Source: Pseudomonas rustica
GTDB lineage: Bacteria > Pseudomonadota > Gammaproteobacteria > Pseudomonadales > Pseudomonadaceae
Direction: 5' to 3'
DNA: 64,000 nucleotides
Assembly (NCBI RefSeq): GCF_018336155.1
Contig: NZ_JAGYHF010000004.1
Location: forward strand, 248,001-312,000
Below, in pieces: positions 37,551 through 45,332 of this stretch. A program made the position numbers and the translations under genes. The notes under the pieces are model-generated. The model searched no databases. It was not told the DNA's origin and saw only the letters and a program-made list of their open reading frames with translations. Each line of letters opens with the position of its first letter. Position 1 is the stretch's first letter.

Positions 37551-37691
37551 CGAAGCGTTCAGGCGAGCCCTGCATCAGCTCCTACACTGGCTGATGCGGA
37601 GCAACGCTCAACCATTGCCAAACCGCTCTGGAATCAGCACTCTGAAGCATAATTTGATGCCCTCGACGCCGACGATCACAGGAGCCGCGCA

Positions 37692-38660
37692 ATGCCCGCA
37701 ACCGTTCTGGTACTGGTTGAAACCATCAACGACTATTTGCCGATTCTGGAAAATCAGGGTTTTCACCTGATCCTCGCGCCGACGCCCGCCGAACGTGCGC
37801 AGGCTATTGCCACTCACGGCAGTCGCATCGATGCGGTGCTGACCCGTGGTCCGCTGGGTCTGACGGCTGACGAGATTGCCGCCCTGCCCGCGCTGAAAAT
37901 CATCACCGTGATCGGGGCCGGTTATGAGCAGGTTGATCTGCAAGCCGCCAGTGATCGCGGGATTACCGTGACCAATGGCGCCGGGGTTAACGCCTCGTCC
38001 GTGGCCGACCATGCGATGGCGATGCTGCTGGCATTGGTGCGTGATATTCCGCGTTGTGATGCGGCGGTACGTCGTGGTGAATGGCCGAAGATCATGCGGC
38101 CGTCGCTGGCCGGTAAACGCTTGGGGATTCTCGGATTGGGTGCAGTGGGCCTGGCGATTGCCAAGCGCGCACACCTCGGTTTCGACATGGAAATCAGCTA
38201 CCACAGCCGTCAGGTGCGCAACGAGGTGCCGTACGCGTTTTGCTCGACGCCGACCGAATTGGCGCGCGCTGCGGACTTTCTGATCATCGCGACGCCGGGC
38301 GGTATCGGCACGCAGCATATGGTGACGCGTGCAGTGCTCGATGCACTGGGGCCGAAAGGTTTTATCGTCAACATTGCGCGGGCCAGTGTGATTGCCACAG
38401 CAGACCTGATCACGGCCCTTGAACAACGAAAAATTGCCGGTGCGGCACTGGATGTGTTCGATCACGAACCGCAAGTGCCGGATGCGCTGAAATCCCTCAG
38501 CAACGTATTGCTCACGCCTCACGTTGCCGGCCTGTCGCCAGAGGCCACCCAAGGCACGGTCGAACTGGTGGGCAAAAACCTCGTCGCGTTTTTCTCCGGG
38601 CAACCGGTGCTCACCCCGATCGCCCTCCCGCCGAAACTCAGCAACCAGCGCGTGCACTGA
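37692..38660 (+). CDS. D-isomer-specific 2-hydroxyacid dehydrogenase
   Basis: This 322-residue NAD(P)H enzyme has the family layout: substrate domain first, then the nucleotide-binding fold with GKRLGILGLGAVGLAIAKRA near residue 140. The catalytic set is Arg in NIARASVI, Glu in FDHEPQVP and His in LTPHVAGLSPE. It probably reduces glyoxylate, hydroxypyruvate or another 2-keto acid. CAGGAGC precedes the ATG. Single gene followed by a REPIN. Confidence 0.88.
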   Translation: MPATVLVLVETINDYLPILENQGFHLILAPTPAERAQAIATHGSRIDAVLTRGPLGLTADEIAALPALKIITVIGAGYEQVDLQAASDRGITVTNGAGVNASSVADHAMAMLLALVRDIPRCDAAVRRGEWPKIMRPSLAGKRLGILGLGAVGLAIAKRAHLGFDMEISYHSRQVRNEVPYAFCSTPTELARAADFLIIATPGGIGTQHMVTRAVLDALGPKGFIVNIARASVIATADLITALEQRKIAGAALDVFDHEPQVPDALKSLSNVLLTPHVAGLSPEATQGTVELVGKNLVAFFSGQPVLTPIALPPKLSNQRVH

Positions 38661-38671
38661 TCTGACTGACC

Positions 38672-38751
38672 TGTAGGAGCTGCCGAAGGCTGCGATCTTT
38701 TGATCTTGCTTTTATAAGATCAAAAGATCGCAGGCTGCGGCAGCTCCTACA
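38672..38751. repeat. REPIN (GCTGCCGAAGGCTGCGATC type)
   Basis: Inverted pair with GATCTTTTGATC and GATCAAAAGATC facing each other across the loop. Confidence 0.9.
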
Positions 38752-38894
38752 CGGTGGTGTCTTGTGCTTATTCGGAACGCTGATTATCCGGCAACACGCT
38801 AACCTATAAGACCGCACCGCGCTTGTGAGCAATCGGGCGCGCCATTAGATTAGCCAATGATGTGTGGCCTCCAAAATAAGCAGAAGGGATAAGC

Positions 38895-39962
38895 ATGGCG
38901 CTTACTGACCAGTCCACCCGTATCCGCTCTGGCGAAGAACTTGATGCCAGCCTGATCGATCCGTACCTCAAGGCGCATATTCCGGGCCTGAGCGGCACGC
39001 CTGCGATCAGCCAGTTTCCCGGCGGCGCGTCGAACCTGACCTACCTGCTGGAATACCCGGAACAGGAATTCGTCCTGCGCCGTCCGCCGTTCGGCCACAA
39101 GGCCAAATCCGCCCACGACATGGGCCGCGAATTTCGCATCCTCAATCAGCTGCGCGACGGTTTTCCGTATTGCCCGAAAGCCTACGTTCACTGCACCGAC
39201 GAGTCGGTGATCGGCGCCGAGTTCTACGTGATGGAACGGGTCAACGGCATCATCCTGCGCTCGGAACTGCCGCCGGAACTGGGCCTCGATTCGACAAAAA
39301 CCGAAGCGCTGTGCAAGAGCTTTATCGACCGTTTCGTCGAGTTGCACCGTGTCGACTACAACGCCTGCGGCCTCGGCGATCTGGGCAAACCGGAAGGCTA
39401 CGTCGCCCGCCAGATCAAAGGCTGGAGCGAGCGCTACGAAAAAGCCCTGACCCCGGACGCACCGCTCTGGGAGGCGGTGAAAGCCTGGCTCAACGACAAG
39501 ATGCCGGCCGATCATCCGACGTCGAGCATCGTCCATAACGACTACCGCTTCGACAACGTCATCCTCGACCCGAACAATCCGATGCAAATCATCGGCGTGC
39601 TCGATTGGGAACTGACCACCCTCGGCGATCCGCTGATGGATCTGGGCAACACCCTCGCCTATTGGATTCAGGCCGACGACCCGGCGCCGGTGCAACTGAT
39701 GCGCCGCCAGCCGAGCCATGCGCCAGGCATGTTGACCCGCCGCGAGTTCGTCGATTACTACGCCGAACGCTCGGGCATCCAGATCGACAATTTCGACTTC
39801 TACTACACCTACGGCCTGTTCCGCCTGGCCGGCATCGTGCAGCAGATCTACTACCGCTTCTACCACGGCCAGACCCAGGACAAACGCTTCGCGCAGTTCA
39901 TTCACATGAACAAACTGCTGGAGCAGATGAGCCTGCAAGTCATCGCGAAATCGAGCCTCTGA
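38895..39962 (+). CDS. Phosphotransferase family protein, ACAD10-like aminoglycoside-phosphotransferase fold
   Basis: This 355-residue kinase-like protein shows the nucleotide loop QFPGGASNLTYLLEY, the catalytic HNDYRFDNVILDP near residue 215 and a DWELTTLGDPLMDLG metal site. This is the group of APH-like kinases that phosphorylate 4-hydroxyacyl-CoA in ACAD10/ACAD11-type pathways. It is followed after 22 bp by an SDR gene, a common pair in pseudomonads. No acyl-CoA dehydrogenase is next to it in this window, so its role in hydroxy-fatty acid use is only inferred. Confidence 0.85.
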   Translation: MALTDQSTRIRSGEELDASLIDPYLKAHIPGLSGTPAISQFPGGASNLTYLLEYPEQEFVLRRPPFGHKAKSAHDMGREFRILNQLRDGFPYCPKAYVHCTDESVIGAEFYVMERVNGIILRSELPPELGLDSTKTEALCKSFIDRFVELHRVDYNACGLGDLGKPEGYVARQIKGWSERYEKALTPDAPLWEAVKAWLNDKMPADHPTSSIVHNDYRFDNVILDPNNPMQIIGVLDWELTTLGDPLMDLGNTLAYWIQADDPAPVQLMRRQPSHAPGMLTRREFVDYYAERSGIQIDNFDFYYTYGLFRLAGIVQQIYYRFYHGQTQDKRFAQFIHMNKLLEQMSLQVIAKSSL

Positions 39963-39984
39963 CGGCCCACACCAAGGAACCCCT

Positions 39985-40752
39985 ATGTCCAAGACTCAGT
40001 TGTTCGACCTCGACGGCAAAATCGCTTTCGTCTCCGGCGCAAGCCGTGGCATCGGTGAAGCCATCGCCAAACTGTTGGCCCAGCAAGGCGCGCACGTCAT
40101 CGTCTCGAGCCGCAAACTCGACGGCTGCCAGCACGTTGCCGACGCGATCATCGCGGCCGGCGGCAAAGCCACTGCAGTGGCCTGCCACATCGGTGAAATG
40201 GAGCAGATTGCCCAAGTGTTCGCCGGCATCAAAGAACAATTCGGTCGCCTCGATATTCTGGTCAACAACGCCGCGACCAATCCGCAATTCTGCAACGTGC
40301 TCGACACCGATCTCGGCGCGTTCCAGAAGACCGTCGACGTGAACATTCGTGGCTACTTCTTCATGTCCGTTGAAGCCGGCAAGCTGATGCGCGAAAACGG
40401 TGGCGGCAGCATCATCAACGTCGCGTCGATCAACGGTATTTCGCCGGGGATCTTCCAAGGCATCTACTCGGTGACCAAGGCTGCGGTGATCAACATGACC
40501 AAGGTCTTCGCCAAGGAATGCGCGCAGTTTGGCATCCGCTGCAACGCCCTCCTGCCGGGCCTGACCGACACCAAATTCGCCTCGGCGCTGGTGAAGAACG
40601 ATGCAATTCTCAAGCAGGCACTGACGCAGATTCCGCTCAAGCGCGTGGCCGATCCGAGCGAAATGGCCGGTGCGGTGCTGTACCTGGCGAGTGATGCGTC
40701 AAGCTACACCACCGGTGTTGCGCTGAACGTGGATGGCGGTTTCCTCTCCTGA
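39985..40752 (+). CDS. Short-chain dehydrogenase/reductase
   Basis: This 255-residue classical SDR has the cofactor motif SGASRGIGEA, NNAA near residue 90, and the catalytic Ser and YSVTK at about residues 140-160. The usual C-terminal AGAVLYLASDASSYTTGVAL precedes the final GGFLS. It is co-transcribed with the upstream phosphotransferase; the substrate is unknown, perhaps a hydroxyacyl intermediate. Confidence 0.9.
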   Translation: MSKTQLFDLDGKIAFVSGASRGIGEAIAKLLAQQGAHVIVSSRKLDGCQHVADAIIAAGGKATAVACHIGEMEQIAQVFAGIKEQFGRLDILVNNAATNPQFCNVLDTDLGAFQKTVDVNIRGYFFMSVEAGKLMRENGGGSIINVASINGISPGIFQGIYSVTKAAVINMTKVFAKECAQFGIRCNALLPGLTDTKFASALVKNDAILKQALTQIPLKRVADPSEMAGAVLYLASDASSYTTGVALNVDGGFLS

Positions 40753-40783
40753 TCCCGCTCAAACCCTGAACGGATCCTGCCCC

Positions 40784-40863
40784 TGTAGGAGCTGCCGCAG
40801 GCTGCGATCTCTTGATTTTCGTGGATCAAGATCAAAAGATCGCAGCCTTCGGCAGCTCCTACA
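40784..40863. repeat. REPIN (GCTGCCGCAGGCTGCGATC type)
   Basis: Inverted REP pair just before the convergent lipoprotein gene. Confidence 0.9.
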
Positions 40864-40883
40864 GTTTTTTTCAAGCAATGGAT

Positions 40884-41093
40884 CTATTGCGTGACGCAAC
40901 GGGTGGTGGTGATGTGTCGAGTCACCTGCTCGTCGATGTACATGTCACCGACCACCTCGGTGCTTTCCTGAATCTGACAAGTGCGTTCCGGCGGCGGAGG
41001 CGGCGCCACGGGCGGAGGCGGCGGAGGACTGGCACAACCGGCCAACACACCAAAAATAACCAACGGCAACACGCGTTTCCCAAGACTGTTCAT
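40884..41093 (-). CDS. Small proline-rich lipoprotein
   Basis: The product has 69 residues from the ATG at 41093 (MNSLGKRVLPLVIFGVLAGC). The signal peptide ends in the lipobox LAGC at residues 17-20, followed by ASPPPPPPVAPPPPPER and a short domain with two Cys (ERTCQIQE and TTRCVTQ). It should be a periplasm-facing lipoprotein with a disulphide-capable tail. A frame to 41159 adds residues before the signal and is rejected. Confidence 0.8.
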   Translation of the reverse strand: MNSLGKRVLPLVIFGVLAGCASPPPPPPVAPPPPPERTCQIQESTEVVGDMYIDEQVTRHITTTRCVTQ

Positions 41094-41301
41094 AGGACGA
41101 CCCGCGAAAAAGGAGCGACAAACTCCCGCGACCCAACCGACCACGAGAGACCTGACCACTCATTCTTTATAGCCGAGGTGAGTGCAAGCGCCAGTGAAAT
41201 GGCTGGATTGGGGGAATGGGGCTGTCGATTTTGGGGTGGGGATCGCGATTGGATTGCCTGAGAGAGCGCCATCGCGAGTAGGCCTGGCTTCTACAACAGC
41301 A

Positions 41302-41337
41302 AGATCAAAAGATCTCAGCCTTCGGCAGCTCCTACAA
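41302..41337. repeat. Single REP
   Basis: AAGATCAAAAGATCTCAGCC leading into TTCGGCAGCTCCTACAA, one arm only. A remnant of the other REP type (ATCGCGAGTAGGCCTGGCTT) is at 41271-41290. Confidence 0.8.
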
Positions 41338-41377
41338 AGGATGAGCGCGAGGTTGGCTGCCGCGTATATTCTGAAAG

Positions 41378-41526
41378 CCCCTCACCCTAGCCCTCTCCCA
41401 GAGGGAGAGGGGACTGACCGAGGTGTTTGAGCAAGTTACGCCGACGTGAAATACCGCGCCGCACACAAATCCCGAAAAGCCCAAAAATCAGCTCCCTCTC
41501 CCTCGGGAGAGGGCTGGGGTGAGGGG
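41378..41526. mobile_element. MITE-like element, 149 bp, with 22-bp terminal inverted repeats
   Basis: Left end CCCCTCACCCTAGCCCTCTC and right end GAGAGGGCTGGGGTGAGGGG are inverted copies that differ at one of 22 positions. The interior has CCAGAGGGAGAGGGGACTGA and TTACGCCGACGTGAAATACC and no coding capacity. A related copy sits at 49023-49213. Confidence 0.82.
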
Positions 41527-41529
41527 CAA

Positions 41530-41850
41530 GAACACCCCAAAACCAAAGCCAACCGCGCCCCGCTCCTCACCACTCAACACGATGAGCGCAAGCTCGGGTG
41601 CAGCTTTTGATCTTAGAGCCCGTCGGGAGGCTGAGTGGAGGGATTCATACGGGGAAAGCATCGAGAGGAGGTGCAGCGAAGCAAACCGTAGGCGATGCCC
41701 CCGGATGAACCCGGAGCGAAGGAACCCGAGCCTTAGCGAGGGCCGGACGTCAGGGCACAGACCTTTGGTTCCTTTGGGGCGTTTGCCAAAGGGACTCGCC
41801 GTAAGGGCGAAACCATTAGCAGCCGTAACCGCAGCAACGGATATGTACCC
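41530..41850. repeat. Probable repeated intergenic element of unknown type
   Basis: A 320-bp block next to the MITE contains CTTAGCGAGGGCCGGACGTC, TTTGGTTCCTTTGGGGCGTT and GGGACTCGCCGTAAGGGCGA. From memory, segments like this recur in Pseudomonas intergenic regions, where they are wrongly called as genes. Minus-strand reading gives a frame of about 120 codons without a ribosome site, which I do not accept as a gene. Confidence 0.5.
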
Positions 41851-41857
41851 CAAAGCC

Positions 41858-41919
41858 AAAAGATCAAAAGATCAAAAGATCAAAAGATCAAAAGATCGCA
41901 GCCTTCGGCAGCTCCTACA
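41858..41919. repeat. Five tandem AAAAGATC units leading into a REP
   Basis: AAAAGATC is repeated five times without change at 41858-41897. The last unit is the usual start of the REP GCAGCCTTCGGCAGCTCCTA that follows. Confidence 0.95.
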
Positions 41920-41924
41920 CGGGC

Positions 41925-42182
41925 TCAGGCCAAGTCGGGATCTCGAGACGAGCGCAAAGAATTACTCTCCAACTCATAACGCAATTCTTCAATCAACCCC
42001 GCCACCGACTCCGCCGTGCGCAACACATCCAATTTCAACCCACTGACAACCAGATCCACCTGCCCAGACACCGGGTGATAAAGCTTCACCGTCAGCGAAT
42101 GATCACCATCCACCAGACACTCACACGCCAGCGGCGAAAAACTCTGCTCAAGCTGAGCGCGCAACTGCGCAAGATTCATCAT
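41925..42182 (-). CDS. DUF1652 family protein
   Basis: The 85-residue product has the family pattern LAQLRAQLEQSFSPLACECL and ending VAGLIEELRYELESN. AAGGAA lies 8 bases before the ATG pair (42182 or 42179). It is a small soluble Pseudomonas protein of unknown function. Confidence 0.82.
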   Translation of the reverse strand: MMNLAQLRAQLEQSFSPLACECLVDGDHSLTVKLYHPVSGQVDLVVSGLKLDVLRTAESVAGLIEELRYELESNSLRSSRDPDLA

Positions 42183-42317
42183 TGAGGCTGTTCCTTTAGC
42201 TACTTCGAAGGGACACGGTCACGCAAAAAAAGCCACGCACCGCACCCCACCAGACTAAGAACCACCCGCCCCCACCAGAACCTCAATTTGCACCGGATCA
42301 ACTAGTGCATTTGCACC

Positions 42318-43808
42318 CTAACGCTGCCCGCGCCATTCCCCCGAAAACAACCCGCGCTCGCGCGCCCAGACAATCGCCTCACTGCGACTATGAACATCCA
42401 GCTTCGAATACACCGTCGCCACATGATTGCGCACGGTATTCGGCGCCAGCTTCAGCCGCGCGGCGATCTCCTTGTCCGCCAAACCCTCACAAATCAGCCC
42501 CAACACATCCCGCTCCCGCGCGGTCAGATCGGTAAACGACACACTCGGCAATTGCGGCGAATTGACCTTCTTCACATTCGCCAGCTTCTCGATCAGCGTA
42601 CGACTGAACCACGAAGCATCCTTCATCACCTCTTCAATCGCCGCCACCAGCTCAAGCTCGGTACGCTTGCGCTCGGTGATGTCCATCAGCACCAGCAAAT
42701 AACACGGCACATCATGAATATTCACGGTGTCGGCCGACAGCGCACACTCGAGCAAATCGGCGTCCTTGGTGCGCACCCGCACGTCCACCCGATCCACTCG
42801 GCCATTGTTCTCAAGCGCCGCGAGCAGACGAGACCGCGCACCGTTGTCATCGATAAAACCAATCTGCGTCACGGTTTTACCGAGCACATCGTCCCCGTCA
42901 AAAGCCAGGGTATCGAGAAACGCCTGATTGACGTCGAGCACCCGCTGCTCCTCCGCCGTGCAGATCAGAATCGGCACCGGCGTCAGGCGAAACGCTTTGG
43001 CAAAACGCTCCTCGCTCTGACGCAGCGCCACCTCGGCCTTGTGCCGCAGCTCCATGTCGACAAAGGAAAACAGCATGCAATCTTCGTCGTTGAGCACCAG
43101 CGGTTGCCCGGCGACGATCACCTGCTTGCTGCTGCCATCGGGCAAGCGCAATTCAGCCTGCATCTGCGGAATGGTCTCGACATCGCGCAGGCGCTGAATG
43201 GCCAGATCGCGTTTTTCTGCCTGCTCGTAGATGTCGATTTCATACGCTGACGTGCCGATGACTTGCTCGCGGGTATAGCCGGTCATCTCCAGAAACCCCG
43301 GATTGACCTTGATATAGCGCAAGTCGCTGATTCGGCAGATCACCGCCGGCGCCGGGTTGGCATTGAAGGTTTTTTCGAAACGCTGCTCGGCGTTGGCCCA
43401 GTCGGTGACGTCGCTCATGATCAACACCAGCGACTCGGGCTGCCCCTCGCGATCGGTAAGGATCATGCTGCGCACGCTGTGTACCCAGACGCGTTCCGGG
43501 TCATCCGCCGCATTCACTTCGATCAGCACATCATTGAACGCCTCGCAGCGGGCCACGCGACTGATCGGATAATTCTCGGGCGCCAACGTGTGGTTGTTGC
43601 GATAACGCAGGTTGAAACGCTGCGCGTACTCGGCGGCGTTGTGGCCCAGCTCACCGATCCGGCTGACGCCATGCATGGCCAGCGCGGCCTCGTTGGCCCA
43701 GAGGATGCTCTGATCCCGCTCCAGCAGAATCACCCCGTCGGACAAACCGGCGATGATTTGCTGCAACTGGCGGCGATTGGTTTCGGTGGTCAGGACTTCC
43801 TGGCTCAT
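42318..43808 (-). CDS. Three-PAS regulator with LuxR-type DNA-binding domain
   Basis: The product has 496 residues from the ATG at 43808 (MSQEVLTTETNRRQLQQI) with GGAGAT just upstream; the frame runs on to 43940 through repeat sequence and is rejected. Three PAS modules lie in order (about residues 20-140, 150-265, 275-395), the last ending in MDITERKRTELELV. A LuxR/GerE helix-turn-helix closes the protein (LTARERDVLGLICEGLADKE, NTVRNHVATVYSKLDVHSRS). It has no receiver or kinase domain and no membrane segment, so PAS ligands probably act directly on DNA binding. Confidence 0.88.
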   Translation of the reverse strand: MSQEVLTTETNRRQLQQIIAGLSDGVILLERDQSILWANEAALAMHGVSRIGELGHNAAEYAQRFNLRYRNNHTLAPENYPISRVARCEAFNDVLIEVNAADDPERVWVHSVRSMILTDREGQPESLVLIMSDVTDWANAEQRFEKTFNANPAPAVICRISDLRYIKVNPGFLEMTGYTREQVIGTSAYEIDIYEQAEKRDLAIQRLRDVETIPQMQAELRLPDGSSKQVIVAGQPLVLNDEDCMLFSFVDMELRHKAEVALRQSEERFAKAFRLTPVPILICTAEEQRVLDVNQAFLDTLAFDGDDVLGKTVTQIGFIDDNGARSRLLAALENNGRVDRVDVRVRTKDADLLECALSADTVNIHDVPCYLLVLMDITERKRTELELVAAIEEVMKDASWFSRTLIEKLANVKKVNSPQLPSVSFTDLTARERDVLGLICEGLADKEIAARLKLAPNTVRNHVATVYSKLDVHSRSEAIVWARERGLFSGEWRGQR

Positions 43809-43903
43809 TGGATCTCCACAAGTGATGCGCCATGTGAAGTGTACGACCGCAGCCACACGTGATCGTGCCGACCAACAATTTCTCCCGGAACACCGCAGTT
43901 CCC

Positions 43904-44400
43904 TGTGGGAACGGGCTTGCTCGCCAAAGCGGTGGGTCATTCAAAGCCGCGTCGCCTGACACTATGCCTTCGCGAGCAAGCTCGCTCCCACAGGGATCTA
44001 TGGTGTGTCCGGGATGTTGTGTACGGCAGAAAACTTGTGGGAGCGGGCTTGCTCGCGAAAGCGGTATGTCATTTAAAGCATGCGTCGCCTGACACGACGC
44101 CTTCGCGAGCAAGCCCGCTCCCACAGGGATCTTTGGCATATTCGGGACTTTATGTACGACAGAAAAACCTGTAGGAGTGAGCCTGCTCGCGATGGCTGAC
44201 TGTCCGTGCCGAAAATATTGACTGATCCTCCGCTATCGCGAGCAGGATCACTCCCACGGGGATCTATGGTGTGTCCGGGATGTTGTGTGCGGCAGAAAAA
44301 CCTGTGGGAGCGGGCTTGCTCGCGAAAGCGGTGTGTCATTTAAAGCATGCGTCGGCTGACACGACGCCTTCGCGAGCAAGCCCGCTGCCACAGGTTTCGT
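43904..44400. repeat. Tandem REPIN array, four units of about 133 bp
   Basis: Left-arm REP copies start at 43904, 44036, 44170 and 44303, that is 132, 134 and 133 bases apart. Each is followed by an inverted copy and a shared spacer (GATCTATGGTGTGTCCGGGA, TGTTGTGTACGGCAGAAAA). The third unit has switched to the GAGTGAGCCTGCTCGCGAT subtype. No coding sequence. Confidence 0.9.
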
Positions 44401-44435
44401 GGTGTGCTAAAGATTCGTGTCGCTCCCACAAGGGG

Positions 44436-45326
44436 TCAGTTGGAGTTTTGTGCCTTGAGTTCTCGCAGGGTATCGAGGAAGAGTTTCAGGACGGGGGAGG
44501 CATCATCCGCCCGATACGTTGCATACAGCGGCACTTCCGGCAACGCCGGGGTCAGGCGTCGAAACACCAGCCCCGCCGGCGCCAACTGTTCAATCGACGC
44601 CGGCAACAGTGCCACGCCAAACCCGGCGCGCACCAGGCTCAGCAACGTCTGCACCTCAATCACCTGCTGCCGTATCTGCGGGGTAAACCCGGCCTGAATG
44701 CAGCACTGATAGAGAAAATTGGCAAACCGCGACTGCTTCAACTCCAGCGCCACAAACGGCTCCTGCGCCAGATCTGCCGGGGCCAGCACCTCGCGCTGCG
44801 CCAGCGGATGATCCGCCGGCATCACCACATGAATCGGCTCATAAATCAGCAGTTCATTGCGCAACAGCGGGTCGTCATAACCGACACGAAACACGCAGGC
44901 ATCAATGCGCTTCTCCTTCAACGCCTTGACCTGCGCCGCCGGGGTCATTTCGTGCAGGCGCCAATTGACCTGCGGATAACGCTCGCGAAACAGGTGCAAA
45001 GCCTTGGGCAGCACGCCGACCATCACCGAACTGATCATGCCGATTTCCAGTTCACCGAGTTGACCGCGCCCGGTTTGCCGGGTCAGATCCAGCGCCCGCT
45101 CAAGCTGTTCGAACACCAGCGGCGCCTGCTCCTTGAGCATCTGCCCCGCCGCCGTCAGTTCGACCCGATGATGGCTGCGCTCGAACAGCGGCGTGCCCAG
45201 TTCCTCTTCCAGCAAACGAATCTGCTGGCTCAGCGGCGGCTGGCAGATATGCAGGCGTTCGGCAGCGCGACCGAAATGCAACTCATCGGCCAACGCCATG
45301 AAGTACCGCAGCAAGCGCAAGTCCAT
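44436..45326 (-). CDS. LysR-family regulator, CatR/BenM-like clade
   Basis: The 296-residue product begins MDLRLLRYFMALADELHFGR with the helix-turn-helix AAERLHICQPPLSQQIRLLE, the form seen in CatR/BenM/CbbR-type regulators. The effector domain begins near residue 90. It is encoded 6 bp downstream of the molybdenum hydroxylase large subunit on the same strand, so it may be the last gene of that operon. Confidence 0.88.
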   Translation of the reverse strand: MDLRLLRYFMALADELHFGRAAERLHICQPPLSQQIRLLEEELGTPLFERSHHRVELTAAGQMLKEQAPLVFEQLERALDLTRQTGRGQLGELEIGMISSVMVGVLPKALHLFRERYPQVNWRLHEMTPAAQVKALKEKRIDACVFRVGYDDPLLRNELLIYEPIHVVMPADHPLAQREVLAPADLAQEPFVALELKQSRFANFLYQCCIQAGFTPQIRQQVIEVQTLLSLVRAGFGVALLPASIEQLAPAGLVFRRLTPALPEVPLYATYRADDASPVLKLFLDTLRELKAQNSN

Positions 45327-45332
45327 GGCGAT

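Noticed and set aside
37572..37597. GCATCAGC/GCTGATGC hairpin after the isochorismatase-fold gene as a terminator
   Set aside because: There is an 8-bp stem but no T-run after it and no support as a rho-independent terminator. The loop TCCTACACTG looks like a REP remnant.
41488..41859. Minus-strand frame of 123 codons (MALGYISVAAVTAANGF onward)
   Set aside because: It covers a MITE end and a likely repeated intergenic block and has no ribosome site. Such frames are common false calls in Pseudomonas.
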